Notes: generated by a model not told the origin, from the sequence alone. A stretch of DNA of 64,000 nt from Gracilibacillus salinarum (GCF_022919575.1 NZ_CP095071.1:2604001-2668000), one strand, 5' to 3'. Shown: positions 24,373-34,908, counted from the first letter of the stretch. Program-made: numbers and translations.

Positions 24373-24993
24373 CTATTCGGCCTCATCCTCTGCGAATTCA
24401 AATGAAATGGTATTTGCATTAGCGGAGGAATCACCACTAATTAATGAATAAGAAGTGCCAACAGGTGAATCGTATAATAGTACCCCTGTCTGGGATTCAT
24501 CAGGTTCAATCTCACCTGGCCACTCTTCCGCAACACCTTCTATGTAGAACCAAGGTAAACTGCCGACGTTTTCATTTTCTAAACTAAGGCTTAATCCATC
24601 TTCAGCGATAACTGGCACTTCACTTAAGTTTTTTAGTGTTACATTCACGATGACATAGTTTCCTTCCTCACTTGGCTGGTCTCCCGCAGTATCCGAAATC
24701 TCAACAGAATTTAATGTGATTTCAAATTCTCTTATAATGTCCTGATAACCATATTTATAATGAGCCGTATCGCCAATAGATAATCCAAGCTGATCTTCAG
24801 GTAAATCAAGGTCTCCGAATAAACTGTCACTATTGTCATTTTCCGCTTTATCTTCACTTTCTGAAGAGGCAGTCGTGGTTTCCTCTGGATCAAGGGCTTC
24901 GCTTACCTCTTCATCTTCTGTTGAATTACCGCAAGCACTAATGAACAAAATACTTAAAAATATTGTTGAAACTAATATAAATTTTTTCTTCAA
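24373..24993 (-). CDS. Secreted lipoprotein, DUF4352-like
   Basis: 206 aa. A signal peptide ends in the lipobox ISAC, followed by an acidic low-complexity linker (about residues 22-60). The C-terminal beta-rich domain (FEITLNSVEISD; GNYVIVNVTLKNLSE; GTSYSLI) has the Telokin/DUF4352 pattern of exported Firmicutes lipoproteins. It should be anchored outside the membrane. Function is not known. It stands alone, with no partner gene on either side. Confidence 0.75.
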   Translation of the reverse strand: MKKKFILVSTIFLSILFISACGNSTEDEEVSEALDPEETTTASSESEDKAENDNSDSLFGDLDLPEDQLGLSIGDTAHYKYGYQDIIREFEITLNSVEISDTAGDQPSEEGNYVIVNVTLKNLSEVPVIAEDGLSLSLENENVGSLPWFYIEGVAEEWPGEIEPDESQTGVLLYDSPVGTSYSLISGDSSANANTISFEFAEDEAE

Positions 24994-25620
24994 CTATATC
25001 CCTCCAATGATGATTTACCTTCATAATGTTTGATTCAACGTCACCAACCCAAATGCAATATGCCCATCTAAACATAAGCATTGACAGATACACGCATATA
25101 ATTTTTCACATTTCCGTAAGCAAAGTTTTAGCCAGATTCATAAATATCATTTCTTTAATTCGATTAGTCGCCCCACAAAAACAATATTAAACATTTTTAG
25201 TATAACATAACAAATACTGTAATACCGCAATTACTACCTCCCAATCGGGACTAAAGGAGAAACCAATCAAAACACAAACAAATAAGTATATATCATTTGG
25301 ATTGTATATAAGGAGTGATTATAAAGGACCAATTATCCACCAGTGGTAAATATATTTTGGTTTAAAGGTAGCGTAGAGGTAGACACGCAATTTGTGATGC
25401 TAATATCGCAAATACTAATGTAAACAGACGCTATTATGCATGTGGTTAAAATGATAATTAAAATTATACTTGCGCTTTTTTATCGAAGAACATATTTAAG
25501 TTTGTTTTATCAGTATCATCAGTTGAAGCTTTATGAATAGTATTATTTAATTACTGCATTTTCTTTTTTCGAAAATATGGGAGTGCGATGACATACCAAG
25601 TTCCTGTTTTCAATGATATA
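24994..25620. other. AT-rich intergenic stretch without a gene
   Basis: I see only short chance frames and no clear RNA structure other than the terminator at its right end. Confidence 0.6.
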
Positions 25621-25653
25621 AATCGCTACCTTACATAAAGGTAGCGATTTTTT
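25621..25653. terminator. Bidirectional terminator after the GH2 gene
   Basis: AATCGCTACCTT pairs perfectly with AAGGTAGCGATT across a 5-nt loop, with a T-run on the plus strand and AT-rich sequence on the other. Confidence 0.8.
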
Positions 25654-25704
25654 GATACGTCATTGTATTTTACAGCAAACTCCTATTATTCAAAAATAAA
25701 CTCT

Positions 25705-28059
25705 TCACACACCATTATAAACATACAAATCCTGATGAACCGTTCGTATTTCAGCAATACCTTTGCCTAATCCCTGCGACTTCGCTGTTAGCAGCACAGT
25801 CCCTTCCTGCTCCGTACTTTGCACAATCACTCTGCACCTTCCGTGAAAGGTTGCTCTTTTCTTCGCTTTATAAGGCTCCGGACTATCTAAATCACCATTA
25901 TCTACTCCAATGATAGAGCCTTGCCCTTCCATTTCAAAGCTAATCGTTCGATCCGCGTTCGGAACGAGTACACCATTCTCATCTGTGATCTGCACATCTA
26001 CTATGGAAATATCCTTACCATCTGCCGTAATTTCCGCACGTAACGGAACTAGTTCAAGCTTCTCGGGAGCACCTGCCGTACAGAGTTCCTGCTCACACAC
26101 TTTGGTCCCATGATTATAGCCAACTGCCTTGATCTTCCCAGCTTCATACGGCATATACCAAACCATCATTTTATCCGGGAATTCGGATAAATAATGGTAT
26201 CCCTTTAATTGATCATTCATGTAGATCTCTACCTTTTCACAATTGGTAAACGTCACAAATCTGATCAGCTCATTTTCGTAATGCGGGAATGTCCAATGTG
26301 ATGCCATTTTCGGCGCATTCCAGTGCATTTTCGTAGAGGGCTCTCTCTTAGCATCATCAAATACAGCAATCTGAACCATAGGCTCATTTGTCCACAAGCT
26401 TTGTTGTAAATAGGAAATCGGTTTGCGTACTCCACTCGTATCAATTAAACAAGCGGCCCATCCCTTGCTTGGCCACCTCATGCTTTCACCCAGGTAATCG
26501 ATACCCGCCCAGATAAATTGGCCAATTACATAATCATTCTCTTCCACGTCAAACCATGGATTAATTGGTTTATAACCTTTGAAAAAGTCCCGATCACCTC
26601 TAAAAAAAGGATAGGTTTCACTTCCAATAATGATCACATCTGGTTTGCGATTTTTAATATCCTCGTACCATTGCTCCTGATAATTTAAGCTGGCTACATC
26701 CATCAGTTCCACCATACTGATAATCACATCTAGTTTTTCTTCTAAATCTGTTATACCATCCACTTCTCCTGGTGGACGAATAGCACAAGTTATCGGTCTG
26801 GTCGGCTCTAGTTCTCGTGTATGTTCAACCAGCATTTCTAACGTTTCAAGTGTGCGCTTAGAACCTTGATCTTCAACTTCATTTCCTACACTCCACATAA
26901 AAATAGACGGATGATTACGATCTCTTAGTATCATTGTCTCCAGATCCTTTTGCCACCAATTCTCAAAGATCTTGCCATAACTGCCTGACCACCATTTATC
27001 AAACACTTCATCAATAACAAGGAAGCCCATTTCATCACACATGTCTAGCAATTCTATTGCAGGGGGGTTATGACTACACCTAATCGCATTACAGCCCACC
27101 TCTTTCAACGTTTCCAATCTGCTTCTTAACAGGTTATCTGGAACAGCAGCACCTACACTGCCGGCATCATGATGTAGATTTACTCCTTTTAACTGAATGG
27201 ATTCGCCATTTACTTGCATGCCATTTTTATTAGATAATGTAATTTCTCTAATACCAAATGTGGTATCGTATTCATCTACCTGCTGCCCCTCACAGATGAT
27301 TCTGCTTTTGGCTTTGTATAATTTAGGGGAGTCTGGTGACCATAATTGTGGATCATCTACTTGAAGTGTCTGGTGAATCACCGACTTTGCATGTTCTTTC
27401 AAAAAGACCTCTTGTCTATCTTCCACCAGCTCTCTGTCGTGTTCATCCAAAATCACTGTCTCCAGATAAAAAGCTTGATCAGAAGTATGATCATTAACCA
27501 CCGTTGTTTCGATATTCACATCCGCTCTCTCCGCTGATGTTATATTTGTTGTCACATACGTACCGCAATGATCAACATGTAATAAATTGCACATCATTAA
27601 CGTTACATGTCTATATATCCCTGAACCTGTATACCATCTACAATTTGGCTGATCTGAGTTATCAACTCTTACCGCAATCACATTCTCTTGGCCATCGATA
27701 ACATAGGGCGTGATATCATAATAAAAAGGAGTAAATCCATAGGGATGTTTAGCTAGATAATGACCATTACACCACACTTCACTATTTTGATAGACACCAT
27801 CAAAATAGATGTATACTTTTTTGTTTACATCTGTTGTTTGAAAATACTTTCGGTACCAGCCAATGCCAGTTGGAACGAATCCACCACTTTGTCCACTCTC
27901 GTTATCTCTGGCAATATCCCCTTCCACACTCCAATCATGCGGAACGTTTAATCGTCTCCAATTGGCATCATCATAAGATACTTGATATGCATCAGCTGTA
28001 TCTCCTTTATGAAAAAGCCAATTCTTATCAAAGTCCATGATATTTCTTACAATATCCAT
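25705..28059 (-). CDS. Glycoside hydrolase family 2 enzyme (beta-galactosidase-like)
   Basis: 784 aa, no signal peptide. The sugar-binding domain (GIGWYRKYFQTTDV; FDGVYQNSEVWCNG) and immunoglobulin-like domain precede the TIM barrel. The acid/base glutamate is in MWSVGNEVEDQG and the probable nucleophile is the Glu in IIGSETYPFF. A C-terminal DUF4982-like segment follows (FPDKMMVWYMPYEAGKIKAVGYN). Such GH2 proteins hydrolyse beta-galactosides or related beta-glycosides. It is the last gene of an operon with a sugar ABC transporter, so it probably splits an imported oligosaccharide inside the cell. The precise sugar cannot be told. Confidence 0.87.
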   Translation of the reverse strand: MDIVRNIMDFDKNWLFHKGDTADAYQVSYDDANWRRLNVPHDWSVEGDIARDNESGQSGGFVPTGIGWYRKYFQTTDVNKKVYIYFDGVYQNSEVWCNGHYLAKHPYGFTPFYYDITPYVIDGQENVIAVRVDNSDQPNCRWYTGSGIYRHVTLMMCNLLHVDHCGTYVTTNITSAERADVNIETTVVNDHTSDQAFYLETVILDEHDRELVEDRQEVFLKEHAKSVIHQTLQVDDPQLWSPDSPKLYKAKSRIICEGQQVDEYDTTFGIREITLSNKNGMQVNGESIQLKGVNLHHDAGSVGAAVPDNLLRSRLETLKEVGCNAIRCSHNPPAIELLDMCDEMGFLVIDEVFDKWWSGSYGKIFENWWQKDLETMILRDRNHPSIFMWSVGNEVEDQGSKRTLETLEMLVEHTRELEPTRPITCAIRPPGEVDGITDLEEKLDVIISMVELMDVASLNYQEQWYEDIKNRKPDVIIIGSETYPFFRGDRDFFKGYKPINPWFDVEENDYVIGQFIWAGIDYLGESMRWPSKGWAACLIDTSGVRKPISYLQQSLWTNEPMVQIAVFDDAKREPSTKMHWNAPKMASHWTFPHYENELIRFVTFTNCEKVEIYMNDQLKGYHYLSEFPDKMMVWYMPYEAGKIKAVGYNHGTKVCEQELCTAGAPEKLELVPLRAEITADGKDISIVDVQITDENGVLVPNADRTISFEMEGQGSIIGVDNGDLDSPEPYKAKKRATFHGRCRVIVQSTEQEGTVLLTAKSQGLGKGIAEIRTVHQDLYVYNGV

Positions 28060-28084
28060 AATACTCCCGCCTTTTCTATTAATT

Positions 28085-28966
28085 TTATCCTTTCAGTCCA
28101 GTTGTAGAAATACCTTCGATAAAATATTTTTGGGCAAATAAATAAACGATTACAATTGGAATTAATGAAAGCGTTGTGGCTGCCATAATCAAATGATAAT
28201 CCGCACCATATAACTGTTGGAAATAACGAATCCCAATTTGTAATGTAAATAAAGACTGTTCACTTAAGTAAATAAGTGGATTGATAAAGTCATTCCAGCT
28301 ATTTAATAATGTAAAAATAACCAGTGTGCCGAGCGCTGCCTTCGATAAAGGCAATATGATATTCCAAAATATTCGGAACTCTGAACAACCATCTATCCGT
28401 GCTGAGTCACTTAATTCATTTGGAATCGTTAGGAAAAACTGTCTTAACAAGAAGACACCGAAAGGGTGAAACAATTTCACAAGAATCAGTGCAGTATGTG
28501 TATTCAGTAACCCAAGATCCCTCATCAATACAAACTGAGGAATCATCGTTACTTGATCTGGTATCATCATTGTCGCAATATACAAAAAGAAAATTTTCTC
28601 ACGTCCCGGGAATTCTAACTTCGCGAATGCATACGCTGCTAGCGCAGAAGTTAACACCGTGCCCAGCGTAGTCAGAACCGCAACCTTCGTTGTATTCCAA
28701 TAAAACATCGCAAAAGGAACACTGCCCCACACCTTCGGATAATTATCCCAATTCGGATTCTCTGGAATGATGTTCATGCTGTCCTGAAAAATTGTCGCCG
28801 CATCCTTCAACGAGCCAGATACCATCCAAACGAAAGGCATGACCATCACCATAGCAACCAGAATGAGCATCACGTACGTAAAAATCGTGAACAATGATTT
28901 TTTCATTTTGATATCTTTTGCTTTGGCAGATACCATCTTATTTTCTATTGCGTTCGTTCCTTTCAT
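28085..28966 (-). CDS. Sugar ABC transporter permease (MalG type)
   Basis: 293 aa with six membrane segments. The EAA loop towards the C-terminal half (LSDSARIDGCSEFRIFWNIILPLSKAA-type) contacts the ATPase. The C-terminus YFIEGISTTGLKG is typical of CUT1 MalG-like permeases. It follows the MalF-type gene by 16 bp. No ATP-binding subunit is encoded here; a shared MsmX-type ATPase elsewhere in the genome would be expected. Confidence 0.9.
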   Translation of the reverse strand: MKGTNAIENKMVSAKAKDIKMKKSLFTIFTYVMLILVAMVMVMPFVWMVSGSLKDAATIFQDSMNIIPENPNWDNYPKVWGSVPFAMFYWNTTKVAVLTTLGTVLTSALAAYAFAKLEFPGREKIFFLYIATMMIPDQVTMIPQFVLMRDLGLLNTHTALILVKLFHPFGVFLLRQFFLTIPNELSDSARIDGCSEFRIFWNIILPLSKAALGTLVIFTLLNSWNDFINPLIYLSEQSLFTLQIGIRYFQQLYGADYHLIMAATTLSLIPIVIVYLFAQKYFIEGISTTGLKG

Positions 28967-28982
28967 TTTCTGTCACACCTCC

Positions 28983-29855
28983 CTAGAAATGTACCCATCG
29001 TTTCTGGCTACGGAATTGAATAATCGTAACTATCAAGATAATGATGAACAAAATATAAGACATAGCCGATGCATAACCAAACTCAAAATCCATAAAAGCA
29101 GTATTATAGATATGGTAGACTAATACATTTGTAGAGCGACCAGGTCCGCCTTCTGTCATGGCTACAATCGTATCAAATACCTGGAACGAACTAATCATGG
29201 CCATGATGGTACAAAAGAAGATAACAGGAGATAGCACAGGAATCGTCACATGAATGAATTGTTTCCATCGATTGGCGCCATCAATGGTCGCTGCTTCATA
29301 CAAATGATGAGGTATCCCCTGCAAACCGGCAAGCAGAATAATAGCGAAATAGCCAACTCCTTTCCACACTGACACAATGATAATCGCAGGCATAGCCCAT
29401 AGAGAAGATCCAAGCCAATTAGGCGGATCTTCCACTATGAAAGTCATCAGCTGATTAACCGGACCTTCTCTTGTAAACATCGACGACCAAATAACACCGA
29501 CAGCTATAGCTGCTGTTACATTCGGAAGGAAGTACAGCACTCGAAAAAAGCCAATGCCATTTATTTTGACATTCATCATCACCGCTAACAGTATCGAGAA
29601 AATAATCGTTAATGGAACTGATACTCCCGTGTAATAGAAATTGTTAAGAAGCGAGATTCTGAACGTTTCGTCACTCCATAATTGAATATAATTATCTAAT
29701 CCCTTAAACGCCATTGGCGACAGTCCATCCCAATTCGTAAAACTCATCACAAAGGATGAAACGATCGGATACAGAACAAATATCGTTAATCCAATCAAGC
29801 TCGGCAAAAGGAACATAAACGCAACCAGGTATTTCTTTTTCAATATGCCCATCAC
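28983..29855 (-). CDS. Sugar ABC transporter permease (MalF type)
   Basis: 290 aa with six hydrophobic segments. The EAA motif is seen as LYEAATIDGANRWKQFIHVT. It pairs with the MalG-type permease downstream and the binding protein upstream to form a CUT1 importer of an oligosaccharide. Confidence 0.9.
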   Translation of the reverse strand: MMGILKKKYLVAFMFLLPSLIGLTIFVLYPIVSSFVMSFTNWDGLSPMAFKGLDNYIQLWSDETFRISLLNNFYYTGVSVPLTIIFSILLAVMMNVKINGIGFFRVLYFLPNVTAAIAVGVIWSSMFTREGPVNQLMTFIVEDPPNWLGSSLWAMPAIIIVSVWKGVGYFAIILLAGLQGIPHHLYEAATIDGANRWKQFIHVTIPVLSPVIFFCTIMAMISSFQVFDTIVAMTEGGPGRSTNVLVYHIYNTAFMDFEFGYASAMSYILFIIILIVTIIQFRSQKRWVHF

Positions 29856-29886
29856 TTCACTCCTTTCTTACATGTTGTTGCACAAG

Positions 29887-31182
29887 CTATTTATCTAACA
29901 CTTCTGCATCAATCCGTTCCTGTATTGTATTAAATGTTTCATCCAACTCTTTCTCCTTCAACAAATACAGGGAAGCTTCCTCTTTCATAATCTCCATTCC
30001 TTCCGTATACAATGGGTCATCCACAGGAACTTGATTTATAATCGAGCGTTCAAAGAAAACTTCCGCATTCTCCGGCTGATCCAGTCGTTCCACAAAGGCC
30101 TGTGTGGTAGCATCGGATTGCCAAGCTGGTAACACACCATGACTTGCCATAATTTCGCCGGCTTCTTCTGATGCTAAATAGCTAAGAAATCGCACAGCTT
30201 CTTCTGGATGGTCCGTGTTTTTTGAAACCATTGCTACTGCCATTGCTCCTACTGATGTTGGTTCCTCTCCTTCCGTATAAGGAATTGGCGCAACATCATA
30301 ATTGACCTGATTACCGCCATCTTCCATCGCACTGTTCAGCATTTCGACTAACCACTCACCGTTGAACAGCATTGCGTAATTCCCTTGAAGGAATCGACCA
30401 GTATAGTCCTTACCGGCTTCGCCAACCAGTTCACTGTATGGTTCTTGTGTTTGATCTTCATATGCTAGGTCATAATTGTACTTAGCTGCTTCTTTAAATT
30501 TCGCCAAGTCTTCTGGATCATTTGGATTAATATGACCCGATGTATTGGCCGGAATTCTCCACCAGGTTGAGGATGGTTCATAATTTAACGAGCCCCACAC
30601 TTTACCATTTTCCCCTTCGTAAGTCAGCTTCTTCGCCATCTCTCTATACGTTTCCCACGTCCAGGTCTCATCAGGATAATCTACCCCTGCCTCATCAAAG
30701 ATATCTTTGTTATAATATAAGGCCCATGCACCCGAACGATATGGCAGACTGTATAAGCCGTCATCGATCTTCACTTGCTCTATTAAACTGGAAATGTTAT
30801 CTAACGCTTCGGTATCCACATATTCGCTGATTTCAAGCAATTGCCCCTTGCTTTGATACGTAGACATTGCACCAGCAGTAGCAAGTGCGAATACATCCAT
30901 CCCCTCGCCAGAAGACATATTCACTAATAATTTCTGTTCATATTCATTCGTCGGTACAAATGTAGCATTAATTTTTATATCTGGGTTCTCTTCCTCGAAT
31001 TTCGCGATAACCTCTGTCATATAGTTCTCTTCATCAAACCAATCAAAATAGTTTAACGTGACAACATCTGAGCTCTCCTCACCATTATCCGCTGATCCAT
31101 TTGAGTCGGTATTACTGCAACCAATGAGTAAAAATAAGAATAATCCAGCAATCAGAACGATAAAACCTTTTTTTCTATTCAT
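29887..31182 (-). CDS. Sugar-binding lipoprotein of the ABC transporter
   Basis: 431 aa. The signal peptide ends in the lipobox LIGC, and an acidic spacer follows. The mature protein has the family 1 solute-binding pattern (VTLNYFDWFDEENY; IKINATFVPTNEYEQKLLVNMSSG-like; GSWALYYNKDIFDEAG-like; LQGNYAMLFNGEWL; SVGAMAVAMVSKNTDHPEEAVRFL). It captures the substrate outside the membrane. First gene of the minus-strand operon, facing a divergent sensor kinase. Confidence 0.9.
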   Translation of the reverse strand: MNRKKGFIVLIAGLFLFLLIGCSNTDSNGSADNGEESSDVVTLNYFDWFDEENYMTEVIAKFEEENPDIKINATFVPTNEYEQKLLVNMSSGEGMDVFALATAGAMSTYQSKGQLLEISEYVDTEALDNISSLIEQVKIDDGLYSLPYRSGAWALYYNKDIFDEAGVDYPDETWTWETYREMAKKLTYEGENGKVWGSLNYEPSSTWWRIPANTSGHINPNDPEDLAKFKEAAKYNYDLAYEDQTQEPYSELVGEAGKDYTGRFLQGNYAMLFNGEWLVEMLNSAMEDGGNQVNYDVAPIPYTEGEEPTSVGAMAVAMVSKNTDHPEEAVRFLSYLASEEAGEIMASHGVLPAWQSDATTQAFVERLDQPENAEVFFERSIINQVPVDDPLYTEGMEIMKEEASLYLLKEKELDETFNTIQERIDAEVLDK

Positions 31183-31216
31183 TACAATTTCCTCCCCTTC
31201 ATAATCCTACTGAAAG

Positions 31217-31230
31217 TTGAAGCGTTTACA
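31217..31230. promoter_or_regulatory. Possible cre site between ABC operon and sensor kinase
   Basis: TTGAAGCGTTTACA resembles the CcpA consensus but is one base short of the usual spacing. Its place in a divergent sugar-operon promoter region is the main support. Confidence 0.35.
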
Positions 31231-31322
31231 TTTATAGTGTATCTAACAAGATCTCAGATAAAAAGAAGGTAATAATTCAGAAGGGGTAGTATTTCTACAG
31301 ATATTTGAGAGGAAGTATTAAA

Positions 31323-33065
31323 GTGATACAAAAAAAGCGGTACACTATAAAAAAGAAAATGATCTTAACATTTATACCTTTAACCATTATTGCCTTACTC
31401 ATCATTTCAGCATCTGCTTTTGTTCTTTACAGCAAATCACTCCAGAACTCCTATGAAAGACTAGTAAATGAAACACTTAAACAAGTAAACCTGCATTTGG
31501 ATACGTATTTAAATGATATCATTCATTTGACAGAGAGTCCTTACTATAATGATAGTATCTTAAACGTTCTAGAGAATGACGGAAATTTGTCACCAATCGA
31601 ACAGAATACCATCATGGATGAAGAATTATATACGATCCTTACTACACTAAGAGAGGATATTCAAGGCGTCTATTTCTACAGGAATGACGGTACCACCTTT
31701 TCCAAATCACGTTACAGAGTTACCATTGACTCTAATAAAGACTATTTAAATAGTGACTGGTACCACCATATTATGAAACTAAGAAAGTCAGAATTTTTCA
31801 TTAATGAATTAAATAGAGATGGCGTCAATAACAGGCCTTCCCGGGCATTTTCCGTTGCAAAAGGGATCAATCTATTTGATGAGCCAAGTATGGCAGCTAT
31901 GGTCATTGACATTAATTTCAGCGGACTCGAAAGTTTAGTTAATACCGTCGATATCGGTCAAAAATCCAATATCCTAATCGTTGACGAAAATAATAACCTA
32001 ATTATGAGCAAGAATCAACAATATCTGCAGGCAATGGATGAGATCAACTTTCATAATCCTTCCGTACAGCAACTGGAATTAGATAATGACTCGATGATAT
32101 CCGCTTATTCAACGTCTGATATCTCAGGCTGGAAGATCATTGCTGTCGTTTCCAAACAAGAAATATTCTCTGAATTAAATACAATCCAACGACTGATTTT
32201 AATTATCTCCATAGTAACGATCATACTCATTACCGGTGCTTGTATCTTTGTGTCCCACCGCATTACACAGCCATTGTCTCATTTAAAGAGGCTCATGAAG
32301 GAAGTAAAAAAAGGCAATTATAGTATCGCCATGACAGACATACGGAATGACGAGATTGGTGATGTAGCAAGTACTTTTAATGATATGCAATCCCATATGG
32401 ACGAGTTAATTAACCAAGTATTAGAGGGCAGATATAAACAGAAAGAAGCAGAGTTAAACAACCTCAAATACCAAATCCGCCCCCACTTTCTTTATAATAC
32501 GCTAGAGTCTATCCGTGCACTGGCTGAAATAAAGGGGAATTTGGAAATTGTGGATATGAGTTCGTCACTTGGGGCATTTCTTCGTTATAGTATCAAACAA
32601 GGTCATGATTTTGTTTTCCTAAAAGATGAGTTCAACCAAGTGAATAATTATATCAACATTCAACAGCGACGATTCGGCAATCTAGATATTCGCTATAACC
32701 TGGAACCTTTTATTCTAAACAGCAGAACAATTCCGCTCATTTTACAACCTTTAGTTGAAAACGCTATCCAACACGGATTGGAGGAGAAGCTGTATGACAG
32801 AATCATTACAATAGAGGGTACATTCAGGAACCATGACCTTATCATTAAAGTAATAGATAACGGAAAAGGCATGGAGGCATCACTTGTTAAACAAATCAAC
32901 GATGCTTTAGCCGAAAACAATTATAACCATAAGCAATTAGGTATCGGCTTAAATAACGTGGATTCTCGTATTAAAATGACTTACGGAAACCAATATGGAC
33001 TACGGATTGAAAGTGAATGGCATAAGGGCACTACCATGATTGTTACCATTCCATATATGCCTTGA
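31323..33065 (+). CDS. YesM-type sensor histidine kinase
   Basis: 580 aa from the GTG at 31323, behind GAGAGGAAG. A membrane helix near residues 12-35 and another near residue 300 enclose an extracellular Cache-like sensor. HAMP follows (ITQPLSHLKRLMKEV). The phosphoacceptor is in YQIRPHFLYNTLESI, and the ATP-binding part shows LVENAIQHGLEE, DNGKGM and GIGLNNVDSRI. This is the His_kinase/YesM class that controls carbohydrate operons with an AraC-type partner. It diverges from the ABC transporter operon and is followed by the response regulator. Confidence 0.9.
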   Translation: MIQKKRYTIKKKMILTFIPLTIIALLIISASAFVLYSKSLQNSYERLVNETLKQVNLHLDTYLNDIIHLTESPYYNDSILNVLENDGNLSPIEQNTIMDEELYTILTTLREDIQGVYFYRNDGTTFSKSRYRVTIDSNKDYLNSDWYHHIMKLRKSEFFINELNRDGVNNRPSRAFSVAKGINLFDEPSMAAMVIDINFSGLESLVNTVDIGQKSNILIVDENNNLIMSKNQQYLQAMDEINFHNPSVQQLELDNDSMISAYSTSDISGWKIIAVVSKQEIFSELNTIQRLILIISIVTIILITGACIFVSHRITQPLSHLKRLMKEVKKGNYSIAMTDIRNDEIGDVASTFNDMQSHMDELINQVLEGRYKQKEAELNNLKYQIRPHFLYNTLESIRALAEIKGNLEIVDMSSSLGAFLRYSIKQGHDFVFLKDEFNQVNNYINIQQRRFGNLDIRYNLEPFILNSRTIPLILQPLVENAIQHGLEEKLYDRIITIEGTFRNHDLIIKVIDNGKGMEASLVKQINDALAENNYNHKQLGIGLNNVDSRIKMTYGNQYGLRIESEWHKGTTMIVTIPYMP

Positions 33066-33104
33066 ATACTAGCAAAGAGAATGAACAGGAAAGGAAGATT
33101 AAGT

Positions 33105-34103
33105 ATGGCTCATGTCCTAATTGTTGATGATGAAAAATTAATCAGGGAAGGTATTCACGCTATGTTAAACAGATTACTGCCGGGACACCAATGTTTATTA
33201 GCAGATAACGGAAAAACTGCGTTAGATGTCGTCGAGTCTCAAAAAATTGATCTGATCATTTCTGACATCAAGATGCCTGTCATGGACGGCATGGATTTTG
33301 CCAGGGAACTAGTAAGCAAAAACTATCAAATACCTTTTATTTTCCTGACAGGATTAGAGGAATTTACATTAGTACAACAAGCCATAAAATATCGCGCAAT
33401 CGACTATATCCTTAAGCCGATAAATGGAGAAGAATTAAAGACAATTGTTCATTCATGCCTGGATTTCTCTGTTTATCTCGAGGGCAAAGAAATCCCCGAA
33501 ACAACTAGAAGCTCATTTGAACAATTTGAATTCCGAATTCATAATTCGCTTGAAGCACTCGATAAACAAGCGATTGAGACATTAATCTTAGAAATATATG
33601 AAGAGATGGAAGATAAGCGTATCTTATGCCATGAACTCCAGCGAATTATCAATTCATTTGCAATTAAGAGAAATATATCAGGCGTTGATTATCTATTTCA
33701 GAATCAACCAGTAAATGCCATGCAGGCTGTGCAGATTACCCATCAGCTAATGGATACTTTACAGGCCAATACCAAAGAGGAAACGATAATAGATATCGCC
33801 AAGCGTTATATTAAGGATAACCTTCATAAACCACCAACGCTCGTGGAGGTCTCTGATGCTGTACACCTTAACCCAAACTATTTCAGTGATTATTTTAAAG
33901 AGAAAACCGGTGAAGCCTTTAGTAAATATGTATCCCGATTACGCATGGAAAAAGCAAAAGCATTATTGAAAGATACACGTATTAAAATTAAAGATGTTGC
34001 CCAGCAATGTGGTTATCATGATGCGCAAAACTTTCGTGACAAATTCAAACAGGTTATTGGGGTAAGCCCTAACCAATATCGAAAGACGCAAAAACTTAGG
34101 TAG
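33105..34103 (+). CDS. YesN-type response regulator with AraC DNA-binding domain
   Basis: 332 aa from the ATG at 33105, behind AGGAAAGGAAG. The receiver domain starts HVLIVDDEKLIREG and has the phosphoacceptor Asp in LIISDIKMPVMDG and the Lys in YILKPI. The C-terminal 100 residues form an AraC module (LVEVSDAVHLNPNYFSDYFK; IKDVAQQCGYHDAQNFRDKF). It should activate the ABC/GH2 operon after phosphorylation by the neighbouring kinase. Confidence 0.9.
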   Translation: MAHVLIVDDEKLIREGIHAMLNRLLPGHQCLLADNGKTALDVVESQKIDLIISDIKMPVMDGMDFARELVSKNYQIPFIFLTGLEEFTLVQQAIKYRAIDYILKPINGEELKTIVHSCLDFSVYLEGKEIPETTRSSFEQFEFRIHNSLEALDKQAIETLILEIYEEMEDKRILCHELQRIINSFAIKRNISGVDYLFQNQPVNAMQAVQITHQLMDTLQANTKEETIIDIAKRYIKDNLHKPPTLVEVSDAVHLNPNYFSDYFKEKTGEAFSKYVSRLRMEKAKALLKDTRIKIKDVAQQCGYHDAQNFRDKFKQVIGVSPNQYRKTQKLR

Positions 34104-34118
34104 AAAGGGTGCAGTATT

Positions 34119-34745
34119 GTGAACATATTAGAGAGCAAAGTATATAAGATAATAGAATTAGTCATCAATATTATCATACTAAATGGGCTTTGGTTGTTAT
34201 GTTCGATTCCCATTATTACGATAGGTCCGGCCACTCATGCTATGTATCAAGTATTACTTCATTATGTAGAGAACAAGGAAACAAGCGTCGCAAGACCCTA
34301 TTTCAGTTACTTTAAGAAATCTTTTAAGTCAAGCCTATTTGTTGGGCTTGTTCTGTCATTTCTTGCCTTTGCATTGATTGTAAACTTTATGGTTATCGCA
34401 GGAACCGAAAACGTTCTATTTCTAACTGGTTTTTCCTTGCTTGGCTTGTTACTATTTGCCATGATGACATTTGTTTTTCCCATACAGATTACACATCACG
34501 TAAAGAGGATGACATTATTTAGAAATGCTTTGTTTTATGCTCTAGGGTTCCTTCCTTATTCTGTTTTGAACCTTTGTATTGTTGCTGGAGTGGCGGTGTT
34601 ATTTTTCATCCATCCTGCTACTATATTTGTAAGCTGCTGTATCGGGGCTTATTTTGTTCTTTTGTCTTGCAGGAGAGCTTTTATGGGTGTTGAGGATAGG
34701 AAGAAAGCAGAGCAAGGGCATCTCGCTGCTATTAGAAGGAGTTAG
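34119..34745 (+). CDS. DUF624 membrane protein (YesL-like)
   Basis: 208 aa, about five membrane helices, with the family start LWLLCSIPIITIGPATHAMY. DUF624 proteins such as YesL regularly accompany YesM/YesN sensor pairs. It follows the response regulator by 15 bp with GAAAGGGTG as ribosome site. The role is not known; a link to sensing or transport of the same sugar is likely. Confidence 0.85.
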   Translation: MNILESKVYKIIELVINIIILNGLWLLCSIPIITIGPATHAMYQVLLHYVENKETSVARPYFSYFKKSFKSSLFVGLVLSFLAFALIVNFMVIAGTENVLFLTGFSLLGLLLFAMMTFVFPIQITHHVKRMTLFRNALFYALGFLPYSVLNLCIVAGVAVLFFIHPATIFVSCCIGAYFVLLSCRRAFMGVEDRKKAEQGHLAAIRRS

Positions 34746-34769
34746 TATGTTCTCTTATTAGTAAGAAAA

Positions 34770-34803
34770 CCTAATCCCTTCATCATTTTATTGAGGGATT
34801 AGG
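34770..34803. terminator. Hairpin after the DUF624 gene
   Basis: CCTAATCCCT and AGGGATTAGG form a 10-bp stem. The T-run is on the minus strand (GGTTTTC), so it may serve both directions imperfectly. Confidence 0.6.
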
Positions 34804-34908
34804 GTGTTGAGCTCAACGTGTACCCGTTATTCACGCTTTTCAAGATAACTATGTTTGCCATTATTCCTTGGCATTTACTAAAAACACGCCTTTAAGACCT
34901 GTTCAAAT

